NCBI GenBank assembly: GCA_001897435.1 | Contig: MKSV01000004.1 | Span: 124,001 to 188,000 of the forward strand | Source of the DNA: Acidobacteriales bacterium 59-55 | GTDB lineage: Bacteria > Acidobacteriota > Terriglobia > Terriglobales > Acidobacteriaceae | DNA: 64,000 nt | Direction of reading: 5' to 3' | Shown here: one piece after another, positions 11,673-19,266 of the stretch | Layout of the letters: the number at the start of each line of letters is the position of its first letter | Position numbering within the stretch: the stretch's first letter is position 1 | Translations under genes and position numbers: made by a program | The notes under the pieces: model-generated | What the model was told of the DNA's origin: nothing | Database searches by the model: none | What the model saw: only the letters and a program-made list of their open reading frames with translations

Positions 11673-12542
11673 ATGGCCGTTGGGAACAAAGGACTTAGAG
11701 CAGAGGTAGAGCGGGTGGATGCGTGGGCTTCGTACCCCTGGCTGAGGCACGGATTCAGCACGCGGCGGGGCGGCGCTTCGACGGTTTACAGCAGAGCGGG
11801 CGGTCATTCGCTGAATCTGGGCTGGACGAAGGAGGATGATCCTGACCTGGTCGCGGAGAACCGGCGAGCCTTTCTGCGAGCGGTAGAGGGCGATTCGGGC
11901 GACGAGGCGGGGCCGCGGATGGTCACCCTGATGCAGGTTCATGCGGCGCGGGTCTGGCCGATTCGGGAGGAAGACGGGGTGCGGGAGGGCAGACTTGAGA
12001 GCGCGGAGGGAAGGGCGGTGCTCGAGGGCGATGGGATGATGACCGATCTGCCGGGGGTGATGCTGGGGATACAGACGGCGGACTGCGTCCCGGTGCTGGT
12101 GGCGGATGTAGAGAGGTGGGCGGTGGCGGCGTTTCATGCGGGATGGAGAGGGACGGTGGCGCGGATCGTCGAGCATGGCATCGGGCGGATGAGGGAAGAA
12201 TATGGATCGCGCCCGGAGGATCTGATCGCGGCGGTGGGGCCTTCGATCGGGGCGTGCTGCTATGCGGTGGGGGATGAGGTAAGGACGGCGTTCGGTGCGG
12301 GGTTCGGGTATGCGGAGGAGCTTTTTAGCAGCGCGGATGGGCAGATTCATCTGGACCTCTGGGAGGCGAACCGGAGGCAGTTGCTGGATGCAGGGGTGAA
12401 GGCGGAACGGATCTCGATCGTGGGGGAGTGTACTGCCTGCGCGGTTTCGGATGGGGAGAGGAAGTACTTCTCGCACCGGGCGGATCATGGCTTTGCGGGA
12501 CGGATGCTGAGTGCCGTGGGAGTGGTGGGCCAGCGAGGCTGA
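11673..12542 (+). CDS. pgeF: YfiH/PgeF family (DUF152) peptidoglycan editing factor, laccase-domain protein
   Basis: A ~289-residue protein of the YfiH/DUF152 family, long annotated as polyphenol oxidase or multicopper laccase. In E. coli PgeF removes mis-incorporated L-serine from UDP-MurNAc peptides. Landmarks: LRHGFSTRRGGAS near the N-terminus, LMQVHAARV, ADCVPVLV, VAAFHAGWRGTVARIVEHGI (metal-binding His) and AVGPSIGACCYAVGDEV, ending with YFSHRADHGFAGRML. The Cys and His metal ligands appear intact. The ATG at 11673 has GGAAAGG upstream; an ATG at 11652 would add seven residues. It is divergent from aroDE. Confidence 0.85.
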   Translation: MAVGNKGLRAEVERVDAWASYPWLRHGFSTRRGGASTVYSRAGGHSLNLGWTKEDDPDLVAENRRAFLRAVEGDSGDEAGPRMVTLMQVHAARVWPIREEDGVREGRLESAEGRAVLEGDGMMTDLPGVMLGIQTADCVPVLVADVERWAVAAFHAGWRGTVARIVEHGIGRMREEYGSRPEDLIAAVGPSIGACCYAVGDEVRTAFGAGFGYAEELFSSADGQIHLDLWEANRRQLLDAGVKAERISIVGECTACAVSDGERKYFSHRADHGFAGRMLSAVGVVGQRG

Positions 12543-12673
12543 ATTGTGGGAATTAAATGAAAATCTTCTGACAACGCGATGACCGCTTCGGATTGAATCC
12601 GCATCTAATGTCGCTGCGTGAGGCAGGGTATCGCCGGAACGGTGGTGCCCGGTTAGCGCACAGGAGAATTCCA

Positions 12674-13855
12674 ATGAACAGCTTTCATAAGGCTCAGTAC
12701 GCAGGTGCGTCGGCCATTATGGGCCTGACGCTTGCCATTACGTGTTTCGGACAGCACGCTGCGGCTCAGATTACGCAGCACTACAAGCAGACAAACCTGA
12801 CGTCGAATCTGGCCTCGCTGGCTCCGACGATGGATGCCAACCTGGTGAATTTATGGGGGCTGGCCCGCAGTTCGACCAGCCCATGGTGGGTCGCCGACAA
12901 TGGACCCGGTCTGTCGACGCTGTACAACGCCACCGGAGCGAAGCAGGGGCTGGTGGTGACCATTCCTCCGGGTGACACGCAGGCCTCGACGGGTACGCCG
13001 ACGGGCACCGTCTACAACGGAGACGGCACGGCATTTCTTCTGGCTCCGGGAAAGCCGGCCATCTTCCTGTTCGTCACGGAGGATGGAACCATCTCCGGCT
13101 GGAACCCCGGGGTGAAGGTAACCCAGGCTGTCATTATGGTGAATCAGAAGGATGCGTCGGTCTTTAAGGGCGTAACCATCGCGACGGTGCAGACCGGGAG
13201 CGGCGCGCAGACGTACCTCTATGTAGCGGACTTTCGCCAGGGCCGGGTGGAGGTGTTCGATACGAACTTCAAACCGGTGCAGATGCGGGATGACAGGGAT
13301 CGTGATGACCGGGCCGACTTCGACCATGACCGTGGGAACGATCACAATGCCGGTTTCGACGATCCACGGCTTCCTCGGGGATATGCGCCGTTCAATGTGC
13401 AGAACATTGGCGGAGATATCTACGTGGCGTTTGCCAAGCAGGATAGCGCCAAGCATGACGAACTGCATGGCGCGGGGATGGGATTCGTGGATGTGTTCTC
13501 GCCCCGGGGACGTCTCCTGGGACGGCTGCAGGCGGGACCGTGGTTCAACGCACCCTGGGGCCTGGCGCTGGCTTCGAGCGACTTCGGAGCCTACAGCCAT
13601 GACGTTCTGGTTGGACAGTTCGGCAGCGGGGAGGTTCTGGCCTTCGATCCGGTGACGGGCAAATTCAAAGGGAAGCTGAACGGCGTTGACAATAATCCGA
13701 TCCATATCGATGGGCTTTGGGCGATTGCCTTTGGCAACGGCGCGAATGCGGGGCCGGCTACTTCGCTCTACTTCACGGCCGGGCCGGACGACGAGACAAA
13801 CGGTCTGTTCGGGACCTTGACCGCAGTGGAGAATATGCAGGGGAACGATCAGTAG
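12674..13855 (+). CDS. TIGR03118 family secreted protein
   Basis: A 393-residue exported protein. The signal peptide covers ~residues 1-32 (MNSFHKAQYAGASA, hydrophobic core, then GQHAAAQ). After it comes the family opening YKQTNLTSNLASLAPTMDANLVNLWGLARSSTSPWWVADNGPGLSTLYN, typical of TIGR03118 proteins, which probably fold as a beta-propeller. Function is unknown. An Asp/Arg/His-rich insertion at ~residues 206-226 (many D, R and H, for example DRDRDDRADFDHDR) is low-complexity and could bind metal. The ATG at 12674 is favoured by CAGGAGAA upstream; an earlier start at 12593 would place 27 basic residues before the signal peptide. Confidence 0.82.
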   Translation: MNSFHKAQYAGASAIMGLTLAITCFGQHAAAQITQHYKQTNLTSNLASLAPTMDANLVNLWGLARSSTSPWWVADNGPGLSTLYNATGAKQGLVVTIPPGDTQASTGTPTGTVYNGDGTAFLLAPGKPAIFLFVTEDGTISGWNPGVKVTQAVIMVNQKDASVFKGVTIATVQTGSGAQTYLYVADFRQGRVEVFDTNFKPVQMRDDRDRDDRADFDHDRGNDHNAGFDDPRLPRGYAPFNVQNIGGDIYVAFAKQDSAKHDELHGAGMGFVDVFSPRGRLLGRLQAGPWFNAPWGLALASSDFGAYSHDVLVGQFGSGEVLAFDPVTGKFKGKLNGVDNNPIHIDGLWAIAFGNGANAGPATSLYFTAGPDDETNGLFGTLTAVENMQGNDQ

Positions 13856-13885
13856 GGATCAGTAAGTAACCGGCGTAAACGGGCT

Positions 13886-13920
13886 ATGCCCGGCACTTTG
13901 TCTCGCTGCCGGGCATTTGT
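13886..13920 (+). terminator. Intrinsic terminator after the TIGR03118 gene
   Basis: A perfect 10-bp stem (ATGCCCGGCA / TGCCGGGCAT) with an 11-base loop is followed by TTGTTAT. It begins 30 bases after the stop codon. Confidence 0.75.
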
Positions 13921-14138
13921 TATGTGGATAACCAGGTGCGGATGAGCAGTTTCAGACGCAGGAGAGAGAAGTTAGCGAGAGGTTCCCGGGAGTGGTCGGG
14001 AATCTGTTGAAAAGGGGAAGAACGGACAGATGCACGGGGTTCGTTGGGGCAGGGGCGGAATTGTAGATTCTTCAACCGCGATGCGGTAGTTGGAGTTGTA
14101 ATCGCTTCTGGGAGCAGGGAAGGGTTCGACGACAGGAT
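13921..14138. other. Intergenic stretch with no recognisable gene
   Basis: This is most of the gap between the terminator above and dxs. A 131-codon minus-strand open frame crosses it and runs into dxs, but it has no family features and its composition is that of a chance frame. No repeat, RNA gene or clear hairpin was recognised. Confidence 0.5.
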
Positions 14139-14147
14139 TGGTATACT
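14139..14147 (+). promoter_or_regulatory. Extended -10 promoter candidate for dxs
   Basis: TGGTATACT fits the extended -10 pattern TGn-TATAAT with one mismatch. No good -35 is seen. The predicted transcript start near 14154 would give dxs a leader of about 90 bases. Confidence 0.4.
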
Positions 14148-14243
14148 TAAAACCTGCCGCATTCTCAAACGAGCTAATTGTTGCGGCATGTTGGTCCCGG
14201 CAGGCTGCCGCGCTCGGTGAGCGGCCTTGCAGAATGGGTTTCG

Positions 14244-16133
14244 ATGAACAACATCCTTCAGACGATTCACTCCCCCGCAGACATCAAAAAGCTTACTATT
14301 CCCCAACTTACACAACTGGCGGAAGAGATTCGCGAGCGGCTGATCGTCGGCGTTTCAAAGACGGGCGGACACATTGGGCCGAACCTGGGCGTGGTGGAAC
14401 TGACGCTGGCGATGCACTATGTCTTCGACACGCCGAAGGACAGCTTCGTCTTCGACGTGAGCCATCAGGCGTATGTGCACAAGCTGTTGACCGGGCGGCA
14501 GGAGCAGTTTCATACGATTCGCCAGCCGGGCGGGCTGAACGGCTTCATGCTGCGGACGGAGAGTAAACATGACTGCTACGGCGCGGGCCATGCCGGGACG
14601 TCGCTGAGTGCGGCACTGGGAATGGCGGTGGCACGGGATATGTCCGGCGGCAGCGAGCATATCGTTGCATTGGCGGGAGACGCGGCGTTTACCAACGGCA
14701 TCTCGTTTGAGGCTCTGAACAATATCGCGGCGCAGACCAAGCGGCTGATTATCGTGCTGAATGACAACGCCTGGTCGATCGACAAGAATGTCGGGGCGAT
14801 TGCGGAGTACCTCCACAAGATTGTGACTAACCCGACGGTCTCGAACCTGCACGACCGGGCGGCAGGGCTGCTGGAAAAATATGGCGGCAAGACGGCTCGG
14901 CACGTGGTTCGCAAGGCGGAGGAGGCGGCCAAGGGGTTGATCGGGCCGGGCACGCTGTTCGAGGAGTTCGGGCTGAGCTACTTTGGGCCGATTGACGGGC
15001 ACAATCTGCCGCTGTTGATCGAGACGTTCAAGTTCCTGAAGACGCAGAACAAGCCGGTGGTGCTGCACGCGATTACGCAGAAGGGCAGGGGATTTCAGCC
15101 GGCGCTGGAGAAGCAGAAGAAGTTTCATGGGCTGGGGCCTTTTGACGCGGAGACGGGCGAGACGAAGTCGGCAGGACAGAAGACCTATTCGGAGATCTTT
15201 GCCGAGACGCTGACCAAACTGGCGACGGCGAACGAGAAGGTCGTCGCGATTACGGCGGCGATGCCGAACGGGACGGCGCTGGACCTGTTCCGCCCGCATC
15301 ATCCGAAGCGGTACTTCGACGTCGGCATCGCGGAAGAGCACGCCGTGATCTTCGCGGCGGGGATGGCGACCAAGGGGTACAAGCCCTTTTGCGCGATCTA
15401 CTCGACGTTTTTACAGCGGGCCTTCGACCCGATCATCCACGATGTCTGCCTGCAGAATCTGCCGGTAGTGTTCTGCCTGGATCGCGGCGGCCTGAGCGGA
15501 GACGATGGGCCGACGCATCATGGGCTGTTCGACATCAGCTACCTGCGCGGCGTGCCCAACATCATCCACATGGTGCCGAAGGACGAGGACGAACTGGCGG
15601 ACATGATGTACACGGCCATGCTGCACGATGGGCCGAGCGCGATCCGGTATCCGCGAGGGACAGGGCCGGGAGTCGCGGTGAAGGAACAGCCAGTGGCGCT
15701 GACGATCGGTAAGGCCGAAGTGGTCCAAGACGGTTCGGATGTGGCGATCTTCGGCCTGGGCGCGATGCTGCCAGAGGCAGCAAGGCTGGCGCAGATGCTG
15801 GAGCGCGAGGGCATTTCGGCGGCGGTCATCAATCCGAGATTCGCAAAGCCGATCGACAGCGAGTGCGTGGCGGAGTACGGCAAGCGATGCGGGTTGATCG
15901 TTACGTTCGAGGACCATGTGCTGGCGGGCGGCTTCGGCTCTGCTGTGCTCGAGACGCTCAACGAGCAGGAGGTGCAGGTTCCTGTGGTGCGCGTGGGCTG
16001 GCCGGATCAGTTCATCGAGCACGGCAAGGTGGATGCGCTGCGGCTGAAGTATGGCCTGACGGCCGAGGCGGCGCTCGAGAAGGCGCGGCCTTATCTCGCT
16101 GCCATGGAGAGCAGGCGGATGGCGCTGCGGTAG
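14244..16133 (+). CDS. dxs: 1-deoxy-D-xylulose-5-phosphate synthase, divergent
   Basis: A 629-residue thiamine-diphosphate enzyme that joins pyruvate and glyceraldehyde 3-phosphate to start the non-mevalonate isoprenoid pathway. Seen: KTGGHIGPNLGVVELTLAMHYVFDTP (39-64, His43), FEALNN and VLNDNAWSIDKNVG (ThDP/Mg site), EEHAVIFAAG (catalytic Glu of the transketolase-type pyrimidine domain), CLDRGGLSGDDGPTHHGLFDISYLR and IRYPRG (phosphate-binding Arg). Several usual residues differ: DVSHQAYVHK for DVGHQAYPHK, GAGHAGTS for GHSSTS, and GDAAFTNG (145-152) where most DXS have GDGA. This suggests a distinct DXS clade. The ATG at 14244 matches family length; an upstream start at 14178 adds unrelated residues. 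Confidence 0.88.
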   Translation: MNNILQTIHSPADIKKLTIPQLTQLAEEIRERLIVGVSKTGGHIGPNLGVVELTLAMHYVFDTPKDSFVFDVSHQAYVHKLLTGRQEQFHTIRQPGGLNGFMLRTESKHDCYGAGHAGTSLSAALGMAVARDMSGGSEHIVALAGDAAFTNGISFEALNNIAAQTKRLIIVLNDNAWSIDKNVGAIAEYLHKIVTNPTVSNLHDRAAGLLEKYGGKTARHVVRKAEEAAKGLIGPGTLFEEFGLSYFGPIDGHNLPLLIETFKFLKTQNKPVVLHAITQKGRGFQPALEKQKKFHGLGPFDAETGETKSAGQKTYSEIFAETLTKLATANEKVVAITAAMPNGTALDLFRPHHPKRYFDVGIAEEHAVIFAAGMATKGYKPFCAIYSTFLQRAFDPIIHDVCLQNLPVVFCLDRGGLSGDDGPTHHGLFDISYLRGVPNIIHMVPKDEDELADMMYTAMLHDGPSAIRYPRGTGPGVAVKEQPVALTIGKAEVVQDGSDVAIFGLGAMLPEAARLAQMLEREGISAAVINPRFAKPIDSECVAEYGKRCGLIVTFEDHVLAGGFGSAVLETLNEQEVQVPVVRVGWPDQFIEHGKVDALRLKYGLTAEAALEKARPYLAAMESRRMALR

Positions 16134-16212
16134 GTTTGCTGCGCGAGGCCGGGTATCTGCAGGGACGATTCGGCGGCGCTTTTGAGTTGCGGGGGCATTG
16201 CGGGGATTATCG

Positions 16213-16728
16213 ATGAGCCATGAAGGAATCCGGTTTGGACGCAGGGACGAGATCGAAGCGGAGGCGGAAGAGCACTTCGATCTGACCGACGCCTCCACCA
16301 ATCCGGCGAAGGTCCGGGTCAACAAGACGCTTGGCACAGGGATGGAGATCGACTGGCAGGACGGCCATAAGAGCAGTTGGAGCTTTGCGTGGCTGCGCGA
16401 TGCGTGTCCGTGCGCGACCTGTCAGGCGGAGCGCGAGGCCAGCGGGCGGGCCGTGGGAGAACCGAAACCGAAGGCTGCTGCTGCGGCTCCGGCGGCGGTT
16501 GCCGCGGCTCCGGCAGAAGGACGAGTGGTGACACAGTGGCGGGCTCCGGGGCTGGCACCGCGCGCGGTTGCGGGAACGATACAGCCGGTGAAGGTGACTC
16601 AGGTGGGGCGCTATGCGGTCCGGTTCCAGTGGAGCGACGGGCATGAGGCGGGCATCTATTCGTGGACCTATCTGCGGCGCGTCTGCCAGTGTGCGGAGTG
16701 CAAGGCGACCCAGGGCGAGGCCTCGTGA
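16213..16728 (+). CDS. DUF971 domain protein (gamma-butyrobetaine hydroxylase-like N-terminal domain)
   Basis: A 171-residue protein. A DUF971-like core is split by an Ala/Pro/Lys-rich linker (~residues 83-103). The first half has VNKTLGTGMEIDWQDGHKSSWSFAWLRDACPCATC, the second has RYAVRFQWSDGHEAGIYSWTYLRRVCQCAEC. Each half ends in a Cys-x-Cys-x-x-Cys cluster, so the protein probably binds zinc or an iron-sulfur centre (inference). In other bacteria DUF971 proteins occur near iron-sulfur assembly genes; no such genes are here. The ATG at 16213 is preferred over 16198. Confidence 0.8.
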   Translation: MSHEGIRFGRRDEIEAEAEEHFDLTDASTNPAKVRVNKTLGTGMEIDWQDGHKSSWSFAWLRDACPCATCQAEREASGRAVGEPKPKAAAAAPAAVAAAPAEGRVVTQWRAPGLAPRAVAGTIQPVKVTQVGRYAVRFQWSDGHEAGIYSWTYLRRVCQCAECKATQGEAS

Positions 16729-16806
16729 GGCGGGTTCGTTGACAATTGCCGCGCTCCACCGTCAACTGAATATATCGATGCAAAACTTAGCGACGCCGTA
16801 CAGGAG

Positions 16807-17325
16807 ATGATGGTGCAGACGCTGGAGCGGCCTCGGCAGGCGGGGCACAGGGGGCATGACCGCGGTCTGCTGCTGATCGGGTTGTTCAAGCTGGCGAAGT
16901 CGATCTTGTTTTTCTGCATCGGGATGGGCGCCATCCACATGCTGCACAAGGATCTCGGGGACGTGGTGATGCGGGTGGCATCGGCGCTGAAGTTCGATCC
17001 GGAGAGCCGGTTTGTGACCCTACTGCTGGACAAGGTCGACCTGATCGACATGCACCGGCTGAAGCTGATCAGCCTGGGTACATTCTCTTATTCAGTCGTG
17101 GCGCTGACGGAGGGGGTCGGTCTGGTGCTGGAGAAGGTGTGGGCCGAGTACCTGACGCTGATCCTGACGATCTCATTTCTGCCGTGGGAGATGTATGAAC
17201 TGGTGCGGCGTCCGAGCTGGTTCAGGCTGAGCCTGCTGGTAGTTAACCTCGCGGTGCTGGCTTATCTGGTGTGGCTGCTGCGGCGGAAGAAGCCTGCTGC
17301 GGTCCTGGAGCTGCCTTCCGCTTGA
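16807..17325 (+). CDS. DUF2127 family membrane protein
   Basis: A 172-residue protein with about four predicted membrane helices: ~22-45 (GLLLIGLFKLAKSILFFCIGMGAI), ~88-108, ~112-130 and ~139-158. The motif RGLLLIGLFKLAK at the start of helix one and the WEMYELVRRPSWFRL segment between the last two helices match the DUF2127 family, whose function is unknown. CAGGAG lies directly before the tandem ATGs at 16807 and 16810; the second is equally possible. The basic C-terminus (RRKKP) should be cytoplasmic. Confidence 0.78.
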   Translation: MMVQTLERPRQAGHRGHDRGLLLIGLFKLAKSILFFCIGMGAIHMLHKDLGDVVMRVASALKFDPESRFVTLLLDKVDLIDMHRLKLISLGTFSYSVVALTEGVGLVLEKVWAEYLTLILTISFLPWEMYELVRRPSWFRLSLLVVNLAVLAYLVWLLRRKKPAAVLELPSA

Positions 17326-17461
17326 CCTGAAGTATCGACTTTTCGCTTTTAGTTCGCCTTAGCAGAAGCTTTTTGGAGCGGCAAGTAGCGTCTTTGGCAT
17401 GAACCGGCGAAGTAAACACTATATGTAGTGGTTTATTGAATCTGATACACAAATTGGTGAG

Positions 17462-17485
17462 TTATCCACATCCCGTTGTGGAAAA
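17462..17485. promoter_or_regulatory. Inverted pair of DnaA-box-like sites upstream of mraZ
   Basis: TTATCCACA (17462-17470) is a perfect match to the DnaA-box consensus TTATNCACA. On the opposite strand TTTTCCACA (17485-17477) differs by one base. They face each other across a 6-base gap. Two boxes are too few to call an origin; a role in linking dcw transcription to replication is speculative. Confidence 0.45.
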
Positions 17486-17486
17486 T

Positions 17487-17510
17487 GCACTAAATTGCGC
17501 AATTTAGTGC
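17487..17510. promoter_or_regulatory. 24-bp perfect palindrome, probable operator
   Basis: The half-site GCACTAAATTGC is followed at once by its exact reverse complement, with no spacer. With no loop it is unlikely to be an RNA terminator and fits a binding site for a dimeric regulator. It ends immediately before a TTTACA (17511-17516) that could be a -35 element for mraZ. Confidence 0.5.
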
Positions 17511-17540
17511 TTTACAGCGATGAGTCACTAGGTAAGGATG

Positions 17541-17574
17541 GTGGAGCGGAGTGGTAAGAAGTGGTCCAAAAGGG
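17541..17574 (+). promoter_or_regulatory. Probable MraZ boxes: three GTGG direct repeats with 10-bp period
   Basis: GTGG occurs at 17541, 17551 and 17561, each followed by six bases, with a fourth weaker copy (AGGG) at 17571. MraZ of E. coli binds short G-rich direct repeats spaced by one helical turn in front of its own operon. Spacing, G-rich core and position about 85-120 bases before mraZ all fit autoregulation of the dcw cluster. Confidence 0.7.
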
Positions 17575-17657
17575 TTGAACTTGAGTGTTGCCTGAGGGAA
17601 TTTTACCCCGCTGACGTGATTTGAGAAGAGATCGGCTGGAGAGGTATCGAGGTAGAT

Positions 17658-18098
17658 ATGTTTCGCGGAAATCACCCAACACGCGTGGACGAGAAGGGCC
17701 GGTTGAAGCTGCCGGCCGAGTTCAAGCGCCGTGTGGATGAGCTGTACGGACCGCAGTTCTACATCACCAGCAAGGATGGGAAGCGCGCGGAGATCTATCC
17801 GCTGAAGGAGTGGGAAAAGATCGAGGCGAAGCTGGCCGCGATCCCTTCCATGAATCCGGCGAAGAAGAAGTTTCTGGACGTGACGAACTATTACGGCCAG
17901 GCGGCGGAGATGGACGCGCAGGGCAGGTTGCTGGTTCCGCTGTTGCTGCGGGAGACGGCGCAGGTGGCCGGCGAGGTCGTTGTGTTCGGCGTGCAGACGT
18001 TTCTGGAAGTGGTGAACCACGATCTGTTCAAAGCCGAGATGGATGCGGCCCCGATGACGGAAGCGGATCAGGTGGCGCTGTCGGAGTTTGGATTGTAA
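17658..18098 (+). CDS. mraZ: Transcriptional regulator MraZ
   Basis: A 146-residue MraZ with its two SpoVT-AbrB folds: residues ~1-45 (FRGNHPTRVDEKGRLKLPAEFK) and ~75-120 (NYYGQAAEMDAQGRLLVPLLLRE). The paired D-x-x-GR-L-x-(L/V)P signatures are both intact. MraZ forms a ring-shaped oligomer that binds repeats upstream of the dcw operon and represses or tunes it. GGAGAGG lies upstream of the ATG, though somewhat far. It heads the cell-wall and division cluster and is followed by rsmH. Confidence 0.95.
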   Translation: MFRGNHPTRVDEKGRLKLPAEFKRRVDELYGPQFYITSKDGKRAEIYPLKEWEKIEAKLAAIPSMNPAKKKFLDVTNYYGQAAEMDAQGRLLVPLLLRETAQVAGEVVVFGVQTFLEVVNHDLFKAEMDAAPMTEADQVALSEFGL

Positions 18099-18154
18099 GC
18101 AGGGAACGGGTTTTGGCTTGACGCCCCTCAGGGGGAGCACAGAAGGCGGAAGAG

Positions 18155-19048
18155 ATGAGTAGACCGCAACATGTGCCGGTTCTTTTAGAAGAAGCTTTGG
18201 AGTATTTGAAGGTGCGGCCCGGCGGCGTTTATGTAGACGCGACGCTGGGGCTGGCCGGTCACTCTTCCGAGATTGCGAAGAGGCTGGGCGCGAAGGGCAG
18301 GCTGATCTGCTTCGATCGCGACCCGGAGGCGATGGCGGCAGCCAGGGCGAGGCTTGAAGAAGTGAGAGCCGAGATTGGCAGCGAGATGCCGGAGGTGGTC
18401 TTTGAGCCGACGGCGTTCTCGGAGGCGTCAGGCCTGATCGAGCCGGGAAGTCTGGATGGCCTGCTTGCCGATTTCGGCGTCAGCAGCCTGCAACTGGACG
18501 AGGCGCACCGTGGATTTAGTTTTCGGACCGACGGCCCGCTGGATATGCGTATGGACACGCGCAGCGGAGAGACGGCCGAGCAAGTGGTAAATCAGGAAGA
18601 CGAAAACGAGCTCGCCGACCTGATTTACGAATTCGGAGAGGAAAGGAGGTCGCGGAGAATCGCCAGAGCCATTGTGAGGGCCCGGCCGATTACAACGACG
18701 GCGGAGTTAGCCAGAGTGGTATCGGCCGCGGCCCCATCAATGAAAGGCGACAAGATTCACCCCGCTACACGGACCTTTCAGGCGCTTCGGATTCGAGTGA
18801 ACGATGAGCTGGAAGAGATCAGGACGCTGCTCAAGAGCGCGCCGTCTCTGCTGAAGCCGGGAGGAAGGCTGGTTCTGATCAGCTTCCACTCGCTGGAGGA
18901 CAGGCTGGTAAAGGATGAGTTCCGTGAGGCCGGCCGGAACAAGGTTTATGAGGTTTTGACGAAGAAGCCGGTGGTAGCCGGCGAGCAGGAAGAGACGAGA
19001 AATCCGCGGTCGAGAAGCGCAAAGCTGCGGGCGGCAGAGAAGGTTTAG
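18155..19048 (+). CDS. rsmH: 16S rRNA (cytosine(1402)-N(4))-methyltransferase RsmH
   Basis: A 297-residue SAM-dependent methyltransferase (formerly MraW). The opening HVPVLLEEALEYLKVRPGGVYVDATLGLAGHS carries the SAM-binding DATLGxxGHS motif. Later come LLADFGVSSLQLDEAHRGFSFRTDGPLDMRMD (~107-138, the catalytic/rRNA-binding signature), ALRIRVNDEL and LVLISFHSLEDRLVKDEF. It modifies the decoding centre (C1402 in E. coli numbering). It is the standard second gene of the dcw cluster. The ATG is preceded by GGCGGAAGAG. Confidence 0.95.
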   Translation: MSRPQHVPVLLEEALEYLKVRPGGVYVDATLGLAGHSSEIAKRLGAKGRLICFDRDPEAMAAARARLEEVRAEIGSEMPEVVFEPTAFSEASGLIEPGSLDGLLADFGVSSLQLDEAHRGFSFRTDGPLDMRMDTRSGETAEQVVNQEDENELADLIYEFGEERRSRRIARAIVRARPITTTAELARVVSAAAPSMKGDKIHPATRTFQALRIRVNDELEEIRTLLKSAPSLLKPGGRLVLISFHSLEDRLVKDEFREAGRNKVYEVLTKKPVVAGEQEETRNPRSRSAKLRAAEKV

Positions 19049-19059
19049 TACAGGTTTGG

Positions 19060-19090
19060 TTACATATCTAGAGAAGCTGTTGATATGTAA
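19060..19090. other. Inverted repeat between rsmH and ftsL
   Basis: TTACATATC (19060-19068) and GATATGTAA (19082-19090) are perfect reverse complements around a 13-base spacer. No T-run follows, so it is not a classic terminator. It is AT-rich in a GC-rich setting. The 218-base gap that holds it is long for this operon. Confidence 0.4.
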
Positions 19091-19266
19091 CAACAAGTGA
19101 TCGGGCCGGGGTTGTCCCACCTTCTTTCAGGCGAAAGACAACTCGAAACAAAAAGTCCCTTCTTCCAAATAGCGATCCCGGCCCGGTTCGTATTTCTGGA
19201 AGAGAGCGGCAAAGATTTCGTTCGGGCAGAAAGACCCGGACAGGCGAAGAGCACACGAGGTGCGCG

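Noticed and set aside
13920-14315. 131-codon minus-strand frame before dxs
   Set aside because: No family features; it overlaps the dxs start and promoter region.
17462-17510. Replication origin suggested by DnaA-like boxes
   Set aside because: Only two boxes, no AT-rich unwinding region, and no dnaA/dnaN/gidA neighbours.
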